DNA of 9,384 nucleotides from an uncultured Methylococcaceae bacterium (lineage in GTDB: Bacteria; Pseudomonadota; Gammaproteobacteria; Methylococcales; Methylomonadaceae): the NCBI GenBank assembly GCA_903873045.1, contig CAIQND010000434.1:1-9384 (forward strand), given 5' to 3'. The notes under the pieces were generated by a model that was not told where the DNA came from, did no database searches, and worked only from the letters and a program-made list of their open reading frames with translations. Made by a program: the position numbers and the translations under genes. The first letter of the stretch is position 1; each line of letters begins with the position of its first letter. Below are positions 1 through 7,343 of the stretch, piece after piece.

Positions 1-65
1 ACCGGCACAGGGCACAAACCCCCTGGCCTCGTCACCTTAAATCGTAGACCTTGAACCGGTTGCAT
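1..65 (-). CDS. Start of a further T2SS gene, probably the next pseudopilin (partial)
   Basis: An ATG at 65-63 shares one base with the gspG stop (TAATG). It opens a frame with no stop for 21 codons to the window edge, reading MQPVQGLRFKVTRPGGLCPVP. In gsp operons the gene after gspG is usually gspH (or gspI), a minor pseudopilin with a short leader before a GFTLLE-type cleavage site. A basic, glycine- and proline-containing leader of about 20 residues would fit, but the diagnostic hydrophobic segment would lie outside the window. There is no good Shine-Dalgarno sequence, so translational coupling to gspG is likely. The segment is richer in G+C than gspG. The open frame is short enough to arise by chance; the overlap geometry and operon position are the main support. 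Confidence 0.45.
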   Translation of the reverse strand, partial: MQPVQGLRFKVTRPGGLCPVP

Positions 66-493
66 TATTGCCAACTAACAATATCCTGATCTTCGCCTTC
101 ACCGCCTTCTTTAGTGTCGGCACCCAAGGTAAACAAATCAAATTTTCCATGTTCGCCGGGCGATACATACCGGTATTCTTGTTGCCAAGGGTCCAGTGGT
201 ATTTTTGACTTACGTAAGTAAGGCCCATTCCAGCGCTTGGCACTATCGGGTGATTCAATTAATGCCTTTAAGCCTTCTTCAGTCGTTGGATAAGTACCCA
301 AATCCAGTTTATACATATCCAGGGTAGCCGCCAGATCTTCAATTTGTACTCTTGCCGCTTTGGTTTTGGATTCGCCCATGTGCTTCATGACTTGTGGGCC
401 GACAATGCCCGCCAGCATGGCAATAATACCCAGCACCACCAGTAACTCAAGTAAGGTAAAACCTGTTTGTGAATAATTTTTAATCTGTTTCAT
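65..493 (-). CDS. gspG: Type II secretion system major pseudopilin GspG
   Basis: Major pseudopilin of the type II secretion system. Prepilin peptidase processes it, and it assembles into the periplasmic pseudopilus that pushes substrates through the outer-membrane secretin. The product is 142 residues from this start. The leader MKQIKNYSQTG ends at Gly11, and cleavage before Phe12 leaves Glu at +5 (FTLLE), the conserved pseudopilin site. A hydrophobic helix follows to about residue 32. The middle carries the YKLDLGTYPTTEEGL region typical of GspG, and the C-terminus (about 122-138, LGAD...GGEGEDQD) is the acidic loop that binds calcium in family members. An ATG 15 bases upstream at 508 overlaps the gspF stop (TAATG) and is an alternative start. 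I prefer 493 because GGAA lies 9 bases upstream and the leader is then of typical length. It is coupled to gspF upstream and to the next gene downstream. Confidence 0.95.
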   Translation of the reverse strand: MKQIKNYSQTGFTLLELLVVLGIIAMLAGIVGPQVMKHMGESKTKAARVQIEDLAATLDMYKLDLGTYPTTEEGLKALIESPDSAKRWNGPYLRKSKIPLDPWQQEYRYVSPGEHGKFDLFTLGADTKEGGEGEDQDIVSWQ

Positions 494-502
494 CGTTATT
501 AT

Positions 503-506
503 TTCC
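503..506 (-). promoter_or_regulatory. Shine-Dalgarno-like GGAA favouring the internal gspG start
   Basis: GGAA lies 9 bases upstream of the ATG at 493. The competing ATG at 508 has no purine-rich site within the usual distance, although it overlaps the gspF stop codon and could be reached by re-initiation. This is a weak site, used here only to choose between the two starts. Confidence 0.4.
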
Positions 507-507
507 A

Positions 508-1725
508 TTAAGTTGCCAAATCATTAACACTCAAGATAGCCAATAAAATCGAGACGATGATACCTGCAATCATCAGTCCCAAACTAATTATCAATACTGG
601 CTCAAGAAAAGCCAGCATTCGTTGTATAGCCACTCTCAGTTGTTTGTCATAAATAGTCGCCACGCGTAGCAGCATTTCTTCCAGCCGTCCTGTTTCTTCG
701 CCCATTTTAATCATTTGCATCGCCATTTTAGGAAATATACGTTTTTCCAACAGCGCATCCGACAAATGTTTACCTTGTTTTAATTGCTCTTCAGCATCCG
801 CAATAGCCGCCGCCATAACCAGATTGTCGACGGTTTCGCGTACTATAATCATGGCTGACAATATTGAAACGCCGTTACCCAGCAAAGTACCAAGGGTTCG
901 ACTGATATTGGCGGTTTCTTTGTTGGTGATAATATTCCCTGCCAATGGCAGCTTCAGAAAACGACCATCCCACACCTTCTTTTTTATCGGGTCGGCCAGC
1001 TGAAATTTCATATAACTGGACATAAAAACAATACCCCCGAGTAATGCCCACCAATAGCTTTGCAACCAGTTTGCCAAGCCCACTACAATCTGGGTTGAGA
1101 CAGGCAGGGCTTTACCGGCACTTTCAAACATTTCGGTAAATTGTGGCACCACAAAAGTCAGCATCACAAATAAAGAGGCCAGCGACATGACCAATAATAT
1201 AGCGGGATAAATTAACGCAGTACTGACCGTGTCTTTTAACTCCTGAGAGCGCTCCAAATACTCGGACAAGCGCTTCAAGACCTCATCCAGACCGCCCCCG
1301 GCTTCACCGGCACGAATCATATTTAAATAAAATTTGGTAAAAACACCGGTCTGCTGTTCCAGCGAATCCGCCAGTGAAGCGCCGCCCTTAACTTTTTCCA
1401 AAACTCTGCCGATTATTTTACTTAAGCGTTCGTTATCTTCAGTCAAATCTATCAATACGAGTAAGGACTTGTCAAGCGGCAAACCCGACTCCAGTAAGGT
1501 TGCAAGCTCTCCGGTTAATAAGGCAATATCTTTCTGCGACAATTTAGACTGTTTACCGCCCCTGCCCAAACCCAGAAATGATCGACTATTGGCTGGTGCA
1601 ACACGAATCGGGATATAACCTTCCGACTGTAATACGGCAATTAAATATTGTTCGTCAACGGCCTCTCTAATACCTTCTTCCGTTTCGCCCAGGTTATTAA
1701 TTGCTTTATAAGTAAATAAAGGCAT
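508..1725 (-). CDS. gspF: Type II secretion system inner-membrane platform protein GspF
   Basis: Polytopic inner-membrane platform protein of type II secretion. It is thought to couple ATP hydrolysis by GspE to pseudopilin extraction and assembly. The product is 405 residues, the usual family length. It starts MPLFTYKAINNLGE, the standard GspF opening. Two homologous cytoplasmic T2SSF domains can be seen: residues about 65-190, with the hallmark RAGEAGGGLDEVL at 138-150, and about 270-395, with its counterpart KMGEETGRLEEML at 340-352. Hydrophobic segments lie at about 171-194, 222-238 and 373-399, giving the expected three-helix topology. The ATG is separated from the gspE stop by one base, and GGAAG sits 6 bases upstream inside the end of gspE, so the two genes are tightly coupled. 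A type IV pilus PilC would look similar; the adjacent gspG makes GspF the better call. Confidence 0.95.
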   Translation of the reverse strand: MPLFTYKAINNLGETEEGIREAVDEQYLIAVLQSEGYIPIRVAPANSRSFLGLGRGGKQSKLSQKDIALLTGELATLLESGLPLDKSLLVLIDLTEDNERLSKIIGRVLEKVKGGASLADSLEQQTGVFTKFYLNMIRAGEAGGGLDEVLKRLSEYLERSQELKDTVSTALIYPAILLVMSLASLFVMLTFVVPQFTEMFESAGKALPVSTQIVVGLANWLQSYWWALLGGIVFMSSYMKFQLADPIKKKVWDGRFLKLPLAGNIITNKETANISRTLGTLLGNGVSILSAMIIVRETVDNLVMAAAIADAEEQLKQGKHLSDALLEKRIFPKMAMQMIKMGEETGRLEEMLLRVATIYDKQLRVAIQRMLAFLEPVLIISLGLMIAGIIVSILLAILSVNDLAT

Positions 1726-1726
1726 C

Positions 1727-3412
1727 TTAAGCTTCCGTTGTAACCCGCATAACTTCTTCCAATGTAGTAATTCCTTGTATCACTTTTACCAGGCCATTTT
1801 CATAAAGCGTTTGCATGCCTTCAGCAACCGCGAGCTTTTGAATGGCACCGGCTTCTTCGTGCGCCATAATTAATTTACGTACCGGATCGGTCATGGGCAA
1901 AAATTCAATAATGGCCAGTCGTCCACGATACCCCATGCCCGCACAGGCTGAACAACCGACGGGTTTATATAAAATAATATCACCCTCGGGTGCAAAACGT
2001 TGCAAGCGCAGCTCTTTGACAATTTCAGGGTCGGCGATAGCGCCTACTTTACAGACCGGACACAATTTTCTAACCAACCGTTGCGCTAAAATACCATTGA
2101 CGGTAGAGGTAAGTAAATACTCCTCCAGCCCCATATCCAGCAAACGCGTGACACCACCCGCTGCGTCATTGGTATGTAGGGTCGATAACACCAAATGCCC
2201 GGTGAGGGCTGATTGCACGGCGATTCTTGCGGTTTCAAGGTCACGCATTTCACCAATCATAATAACATCCGGATCTTGCCGAACAATAGAACGCAGAGCT
2301 GACGCAAAGGTTAAGCCTATTTGCGGCTTTGCCTGAATCTGATTAACGCCTTCCATCTGATATTCTACGGGATCTTCAACCGTAATTATTTTTCGTTCAG
2401 GCGTATTAAGTTGTTTTAATGCGGCATACATCGTGGTTGATTTACCGCTACCGGTCGGGCCGGTAATGAGAATAATGCCATGTGGCAGCGATAACACATC
2501 AATAAACTGCTGTAAATGTCGCCCGGCAAAACCCAGCCCGGCAAAATCCAGCACTGTATTTTCCTTATCCAGTAAGCGGATAACCACACTTTCACCGTAC
2601 ATGGTCGGGATGCTTGATACCCGTAAATCCAGTTCTTTGCCCAGCATTTGCACCTTGATTCGACCATCCTGAGGCAAGCGCCGTTCGGCAATATTCAGTT
2701 TGGCCATGATTTTGATACGCGAAATTACGGCAGCCGTTGACTTTACATTGGGCGCATCAATTTCCTGCAAAACCCCGTCCACACGCAGCCTGACTTTTAA
2801 GGTTTGCTCAAAGGGTTCAATATGTATGTCTGAGGCCTTGGTCTCAATCGCCCGCTGCATAATCAAATTAACCATTTTGATGACCGGCGCCTCACTGGCC
2901 AAATCTTTTAAATGTTCTAAATCTTCTTCGCCCAAATCATCAATAGCCAAATCGTCTAGCAGCTTATCCATTTTTGCCCGGTCTTCACCATACTGAACAT
3001 CCAGTGCCGCATCAATTTCAGACAGCAAACCCACCTTGGCAATAACCGGTTTTCCGGTCGCCAATCTAAGGGCGTCAATATTGGACTGATCCTCGGGATC
3101 CATCATGGCAACCGTAATGTCATTGTCAGTATGACTTAAGCCAATGACATGACAGTTCTTTAAAAAACGCAAGGACACCGTTCCGGGCAATTGTATTTGC
3201 AGCGGGTACTGATCGGAAGTCACTTTCTCAAAATGACCCGATTCAACAAAGGCATCCGCTACATCAAGCTCTGAACATAAGCCCAACTTAACCAGTAACA
3301 GGGGTAAACTTTCTGCTACTGAAGTTTTTTTAACCTGATTTACTTTTTTTAATTCCGATGCTGAAAGCTTGTTCCTTTCCTGTAATGTTGTTAGCAAAGA
3401 CTGATAAGTCAT
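1727..3412 (-). CDS. gspE: Type II secretion system assembly ATPase GspE
   Basis: Cytoplasmic hexameric ATPase that powers the type II secretion pseudopilus, recruited to the membrane by GspL and GspF. From this start it has 561 residues. An N-terminal MshEN/GspE-N region (about 30-140) is followed by the catalytic domain: Walker A GPTGSGKST (318-326), Asp box ITVEDPVEY (343-351), Walker B IMIGEMRD (384-391, catalytic Glu388) and His box TGHLVLSTLHTND (404-416). A tetracysteine zinc motif is intact (CPVC at 451-454, CSAC at 487-490, 32 residues apart). The frame extends to a GTG at 3424, but the ATG at 3412 has GGA 7 bases upstream, so I chose it. PilB is the main alternative by motif; the following gspF and gspG favour GspE. 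It lies 76 bases downstream of the DUF748 gene with no terminator between them. Confidence 0.95.
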   Translation of the reverse strand: MTYQSLLTTLQERNKLSASELKKVNQVKKTSVAESLPLLLVKLGLCSELDVADAFVESGHFEKVTSDQYPLQIQLPGTVSLRFLKNCHVIGLSHTDNDITVAMMDPEDQSNIDALRLATGKPVIAKVGLLSEIDAALDVQYGEDRAKMDKLLDDLAIDDLGEEDLEHLKDLASEAPVIKMVNLIMQRAIETKASDIHIEPFEQTLKVRLRVDGVLQEIDAPNVKSTAAVISRIKIMAKLNIAERRLPQDGRIKVQMLGKELDLRVSSIPTMYGESVVIRLLDKENTVLDFAGLGFAGRHLQQFIDVLSLPHGIILITGPTGSGKSTTMYAALKQLNTPERKIITVEDPVEYQMEGVNQIQAKPQIGLTFASALRSIVRQDPDVIMIGEMRDLETARIAVQSALTGHLVLSTLHTNDAAGGVTRLLDMGLEEYLLTSTVNGILAQRLVRKLCPVCKVGAIADPEIVKELRLQRFAPEGDIILYKPVGCSACAGMGYRGRLAIIEFLPMTDPVRKLIMAHEEAGAIQKLAVAEGMQTLYENGLVKVIQGITTLEEVMRVTTEA

Positions 3413-3419
3413 TATTATG

Positions 3420-3422
3420 TCC
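3420..3422 (-). promoter_or_regulatory. Ribosome binding core GGA that decides the gspE start
   Basis: GGA lies 7 bases upstream of the ATG at 3412. It falls inside the four extra codons that a GTG start at 3424 would add, so the GTG codon probably belongs to the ribosome-binding region rather than to the protein. Confidence 0.45.
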
Positions 3423-3488
3423 ACTGATTAAGGGCTTCATCAATCAGGGGATCTGTATTGATGTGGGCAAGAATTTATTGATGATTTT

Positions 3489-6400
3489 TTAATCACCGGC
3501 ATTCAGCGACAAAGCACTGACAATTTCTTTATTATCCCTTTCAGGATCAACTACGGCATCCAAAATATAGACTCTTTCGCGCGGCACGCCGCCCTTCTGA
3601 ACCACATAATTGGCAATAATTTGCGCTCTGGCAGAGGCCAGCACTTTAAGCCGATCCTGTTCCGGTTTAATAATGGTAAAAAGCTTCTGCTTAGCGACCT
3701 CATAAAAATCACCGGCTTCGGGATTCATCAATTTTGGCGTTCCTAAAAAAGACTTTTCAGACAACAGCGGAAATTTTTCCATAAACATTTCGGCTAATAA
3801 TCGTTTGTAATCACCCGCAGAAAGCAAAACATATTGCGCACGTATTTTTTTAACGGCGTCTTTATTAATCTCGGCGGCACGTCGTATTTTAAGTTGTTCA
3901 TATAAAGCGTCTTCTCTAATAATCGGCCAATCCTGTTCCTGAAAAGAAGCGCCTTTGATATCCAGTTTTAAAATCGGCCGCTCTTTTAGCGCCTTGGACA
4001 AAACGTCCAGTTTTTCTTGTTGTTGCGTACTCAACGCCGAATAACCGGCAGGAAAGCTAATGAGGCTCATGTCTTTTTCACTGCCCAACAATGAACCCAA
4101 TGCCCGAAAAGGCGAGGTGACCACCTTTTTAAGTACATTCATCAGCGCATCGGTAACAATAGCGCCCACACTAAACCGGGGATCATCCAAACTGCCGGTA
4201 ATGGGCACCTCTATTTTTATTCTACCACTCGAATCTTTCAGTAATGCGACAGCCAGTTTAATAGGCAAAGAAACCGCCTTAGGATTTTCAACTTTATCCC
4301 CCAACTCGAACTGATCAATCAGTATATTATTAGTCGCCGTTAATTGACTGTTAACGATAGTATATTTTAAACCCAGCGTCATCTTGCCTTTTTCAACTTT
4401 ATAGCCTGCAAATTCCACCATATAAGGGGATACCAGCGGCATCGGCAGCCCGTTAAAGTTCATGTCCACCTGACTGCTACCCAAATAAGGGCTTATCTCG
4501 GCCTTGATATTGACCGGAGCCAAATCGTAGGCATTCCCCTTTAAAACAACCGTCATGATTGAGTTTTTTTCAGAGGAAATACCGCTTGCACCGCCATCCA
4601 GACTTTTAATTTGCGCGGCAAAGGGCATAATTAAGGATAAATCAGAAAAATCAGAAGAGCCATCTGTCACCTGAATTTTACCTAATTTAAAATAGGGTTT
4701 GTTACTATCCGTTTGTTTATCAGGTGTTGTTTTAGCGAGTGGCTGAGGCTTGCTTTTATCACTGATAACCATATCACTAAAATTAACCGTCTTGTCTTTT
4801 TTGATAGTGACCCTCGCATAAGGTTTATCAATAACCAATGCGGCTGCGGTATAACGATTTTCCAACACGTCAATATCCAGGTCTTTTAAATCCAGGTCTT
4901 CCCATTTTACCAAATCGGTAAGCAGCGTTTGATCACGTGTTAATAAACGGCTGATGCCGGTATTGCCCTTAAATTTAACATCCAGCTTGTCCTTATCTGA
5001 TGTAACAACGGATACTTTACCATCAATATGAAAATCTCCGTCCACAACATCCAAACGAACCAGTTTATCAAAATAAGGTTGAAATGGCTCAAGCTCAACC
5101 GCTTTGGCATCAAGGTTTAGCCTAGCTGAAAATGGGGCGATAACCGCATCGCCTTTAAGTGCCATCACACCCGCTTTATTGATGCCAACACTTAATTCAA
5201 CCGGCAACTTTGCGCCGTTTTTATTACTGTAATTTTTCAACTTAAACGTGATGGGTTTAAAGTTGATGGTGACAGGTTTTGTTAGCGTCTGGTCTTCAAA
5301 ATTTAGACTCAGATTAGTTAAAGCCATGTCGTTGACTTTGATTTTCCAGGTGGCTGTTTGCGGCTTGACGGTATTCGCTATGCTTTTATCGATACTTATT
5401 TTGTCAGCTTGAGAGAGCGTAAATAAGGTCTGGTAATTAATGGCACCGTCGGGATTTAACCATGCCTGCAACTCGGCATTATTTGCCGAAATAGAGTTTA
5501 GTACTAGTTCCTGATTAGCCAAATTAAAATCAATACCGCGCACGGCAAAAACAGGGACTTTAAGCAAATCTTTTTGGAGAGCTTTATCTTTAAGCTGTTG
5601 ATTCCGAATTAATAATCCTGTTATCGCAGAATTGCCTTTAAACTTGACATCCAGCTGATTTTTATCAGGAATAGCGACAACCACATTGCCATCAACCGCC
5701 AACTTTCCGTTAATAACATCCAGACGCGCAAATTGGCTAACGTAGGATTCGAAGTTTTCCAAGGCAATGCCACTGGCATCAATAACACTATTTGCAGAAA
5801 AAGGCTGCATAACAGCATTGCCGACCAATTTGATCAAACCGGTTTTATTTAAGCCTGCACTTAGCTCATAAGGCACAACAGCACCCGTATCACTACTATA
5901 ATCAGTCAACTTTACATTGATCGGTTTAAAGTTCATAAGCACCGGCTTTTTTAAGGTCTTGTCTTCAAATACCACCCCAAAATTAGATAATGCCAGTGCG
6001 TTGACCTTGACTGTCCACGGCGCTTCATTGGGCTCGACCGGCTTTACTGTGACGTTAGGGGGTTTGTTGGCAACGGTTTTAGCGGCCGGGAATAAAGCTG
6101 AGTAATTAATGACACCTTGCGTATTTAACCCGACCTGAAAATCGGCATCGTTGGCTGAAACGGACGCAATCAAAAGGGCGCGTTTCTCAAGATTAAAATC
6201 GATGCCTTGCACAGAAAAAACCGGCATTTTTATCAGAGTCTTATTCTGGTTTTTTTCTAAAAATTCAAAATCATGAATTTCAAACGACCCTTTATTAACG
6301 GTAAACTGTACGCCATTTTTAGTATAACTGGCCTTATAATCGGCATCGAGTAATTCATAACCTTTTAAATTAAAGAGCCTGTTATCAGGTAAAGCCAGCG

Positions 6401-7100
6401 CCATAATAGTTTCCAGCGTGACCTTGTCAAACTTGACATGCCCTTCTGAAGAGCCTGTTTTTAAATTGGCGGTGCCCTTCCAGTCCAAAAGTCCTCCTGA
6501 CTTCAACGCCAAGGACACCCCCAAACTGGCGGGTTTATCAGTCCGGGTAGTCAAGTTTTCAATGTCGATATTTATTGGATTGATAGCCTCTATAACCGGC
6601 GTGTCTAAACGGGCATCTTCCCAAACCAGATTGCCTTCTGTTAAGGTTAATTTTATGATATTGACCGGGAATGGTTGCACTTGTTGTTTATTATCATCTG
6701 CTTTGTCCTTAAGCAGATCCTGAAAATTAAAGGTTCCGTTTTTTTGTCTGGCAATATGAACATAAGGCTTGCTGAGTAAAACCTCATCAAAAACCAGCGC
6801 CAACTGTTTTATGGATCGAAGCAAATCTAATTTAATATAAAAATCATCAAACGCTGCAAATGGCTGACCATTATGCTCCTGAACCTCAAACCGCTGTAAC
6901 CTGATAGAAAGCGGAAAGGGTTGAACCTGTATTTCTGAAATTAATGCTTTTCGTCCGGTTTCCTGCTGGATAATTTCAGGTATTTTTGACTTTAATAGTG
7001 CCGGCACAATGTAAACACCCGTCACTACATACACCATTAAAACACTGCCTACTATAATAAACGGCTTTTTAATTTTAGATAATATGTTTAGCGTTTCCAT
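3489..7100 (-). CDS. AsmA-like DUF748 domain envelope protein with internal duplication
   Basis: A large protein of 1203 residues whose exact function is unknown. Residues 13-35 form one N-terminal membrane helix after a short basic start (KIKK), so the rest should be periplasmic. The body is built of repeated beta-rich AsmA-like units. Markers recur: KPYVHIARQKNGTFNF (111-126) and KPYARVTIKKDKTVNF (759-774); VWED at 159, VFED at 377 and NFED at 600; and P-V-F-x-V-x-GIDFNL at 293 and 516. The DUF748 core occupies about 800-1010 (LGKIQVTDGSSDFSDLSL, SPYMVEFAGYKVEKGKM, GSLDDPRFSVG). The C-terminus resembles an OmpA-like domain in two pieces (about 1016-1050 and 1154-1180). GGGGA lies 4 bases before the ATG. 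AsmA-like proteins are linked to envelope lipid transport and outer-membrane assembly; for this protein that is inference. The next genes on the strand are gspE, gspF and gspG. Confidence 0.85.
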   Translation of the reverse strand: METLNILSKIKKPFIIVGSVLMVYVVTGVYIVPALLKSKIPEIIQQETGRKALISEIQVQPFPLSIRLQRFEVQEHNGQPFAAFDDFYIKLDLLRSIKQLALVFDEVLLSKPYVHIARQKNGTFNFQDLLKDKADDNKQQVQPFPVNIIKLTLTEGNLVWEDARLDTPVIEAINPINIDIENLTTRTDKPASLGVSLALKSGGLLDWKGTANLKTGSSEGHVKFDKVTLETIMALALPDNRLFNLKGYELLDADYKASYTKNGVQFTVNKGSFEIHDFEFLEKNQNKTLIKMPVFSVQGIDFNLEKRALLIASVSANDADFQVGLNTQGVINYSALFPAAKTVANKPPNVTVKPVEPNEAPWTVKVNALALSNFGVVFEDKTLKKPVLMNFKPINVKLTDYSSDTGAVVPYELSAGLNKTGLIKLVGNAVMQPFSANSVIDASGIALENFESYVSQFARLDVINGKLAVDGNVVVAIPDKNQLDVKFKGNSAITGLLIRNQQLKDKALQKDLLKVPVFAVRGIDFNLANQELVLNSISANNAELQAWLNPDGAINYQTLFTLSQADKISIDKSIANTVKPQTATWKIKVNDMALTNLSLNFEDQTLTKPVTINFKPITFKLKNYSNKNGAKLPVELSVGINKAGVMALKGDAVIAPFSARLNLDAKAVELEPFQPYFDKLVRLDVVDGDFHIDGKVSVVTSDKDKLDVKFKGNTGISRLLTRDQTLLTDLVKWEDLDLKDLDIDVLENRYTAAALVIDKPYARVTIKKDKTVNFSDMVISDKSKPQPLAKTTPDKQTDSNKPYFKLGKIQVTDGSSDFSDLSLIMPFAAQIKSLDGGASGISSEKNSIMTVVLKGNAYDLAPVNIKAEISPYLGSSQVDMNFNGLPMPLVSPYMVEFAGYKVEKGKMTLGLKYTIVNSQLTATNNILIDQFELGDKVENPKAVSLPIKLAVALLKDSSGRIKIEVPITGSLDDPRFSVGAIVTDALMNVLKKVVTSPFRALGSLLGSEKDMSLISFPAGYSALSTQQQEKLDVLSKALKERPILKLDIKGASFQEQDWPIIREDALYEQLKIRRAAEINKDAVKKIRAQYVLLSAGDYKRLLAEMFMEKFPLLSEKSFLGTPKLMNPEAGDFYEVAKQKLFTIIKPEQDRLKVLASARAQIIANYVVQKGGVPRERVYILDAVVDPERDNKEIVSALSLNAGD
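4962..5558 (-). repeat. Internal duplication of the DUF748 gene, copy B (residues 515-713)
   Basis: Residues 515-713 align with 292-490 at a constant offset of 223 residues and no net indel. In the part from the conserved Trp585 to FKGN at 710-713, I counted 67 identities in 129 positions against 362-490. The VPVFAVRGIDFNL...INYQTLF part gives 25 of 46 against residues 292-337. Similar DNA stretches also line up at the 669-base offset, for example around 4970 and 5639. Confidence 0.85.
5631..6227 (-). repeat. Internal duplication of the DUF748 gene, copy A (residues 292-490)
   Basis: Partner of the block at 4962-5558, upstream of it in the direction of transcription. It begins at MPVFSVQGIDFNL and ends at LDVKFKGN. 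The preceding part of the protein (about 146-291) looks like a more diverged unit of the same kind: VWED and PINI there match VFED and PINV of this unit at an offset of 218 residues. Confidence 0.85.
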
Positions 7101-7161
7101 AATGTCCCCGTATTTTAATGGGTGTTACCTGTTTACTCGATATTTAAGTTTTTATTCGCTA

Positions 7162-7216
7162 TAGTCGCGACGTGGGCATCGCTCCTACGGTGGGAGCGAT
7201 GCCCACATCGTGACTA
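7162..7216. repeat. REP-like intergenic palindrome
   Basis: Two 24-base arms (7162-7185 and 7193-7216) pair at 22 of 24 positions around a 7-base loop. The inner 14 pairs, GTGGGCATCGCTCC with its complement, are perfect. There is no T-tract directly after it, so it does not look like an intrinsic terminator. Its size, GC-rich stem and position between two operons resemble the dispersed REP-type palindromes of gammaproteobacteria. Dispersal in this genome cannot be shown from one copy. Confidence 0.75.
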
Positions 7217-7286
7217 ACGAAAACATTTCGATTTATTCGGGATTGCTTCAGTCAAGCTAAAAAAATGGGAACAACGAATGTTAAAC

Positions 7287-7317
7287 AAAAAAGGCGGCTT
7301 CGAAAGCCGCCTTTTTT
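7287..7317 (-). terminator. Intrinsic terminator of glnK-amtB, symmetric and possibly bidirectional
   Basis: A perfect 8-base-pair stem, GGCGGCTT (7293-7300) with AAGCCGCC (7304-7311), encloses a 3-base CGA loop. It is flanked by six A on the left (7287-7292) and six T on the right (7312-7317). Read on the minus strand it follows the amtB stop by about 30 bases and ends in a U-tract, as expected for Rho-independent termination. The symmetry means it could also stop transcription from the other direction. Confidence 0.92.
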
Positions 7318-7343
7318 CTCCTGAAGAAGTCGGTTATCAATAT

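Noticed and set aside
1334..1618. Plus-strand open frames opposite gspF, gspE, the DUF748 gene and amtB
   Set aside because: They are antisense shadows of well-supported genes, without recognisable domains or translation signals.
3424..3447. Inverted repeat CTGATT...AATCAG between the DUF748 gene and gspE
   Set aside because: The stem has six mostly AT pairs with a 12-base loop and no following T-tract, too weak for a terminator. It overlaps the gspE ribosome-binding region, but regulation cannot be claimed.
7232..7260. TTGACT on the minus strand as a -35 box for the DUF748-gsp unit
   Set aside because: No acceptable -10 hexamer occurs at 16-18 bases, so the promoter of this unit remains unassigned.
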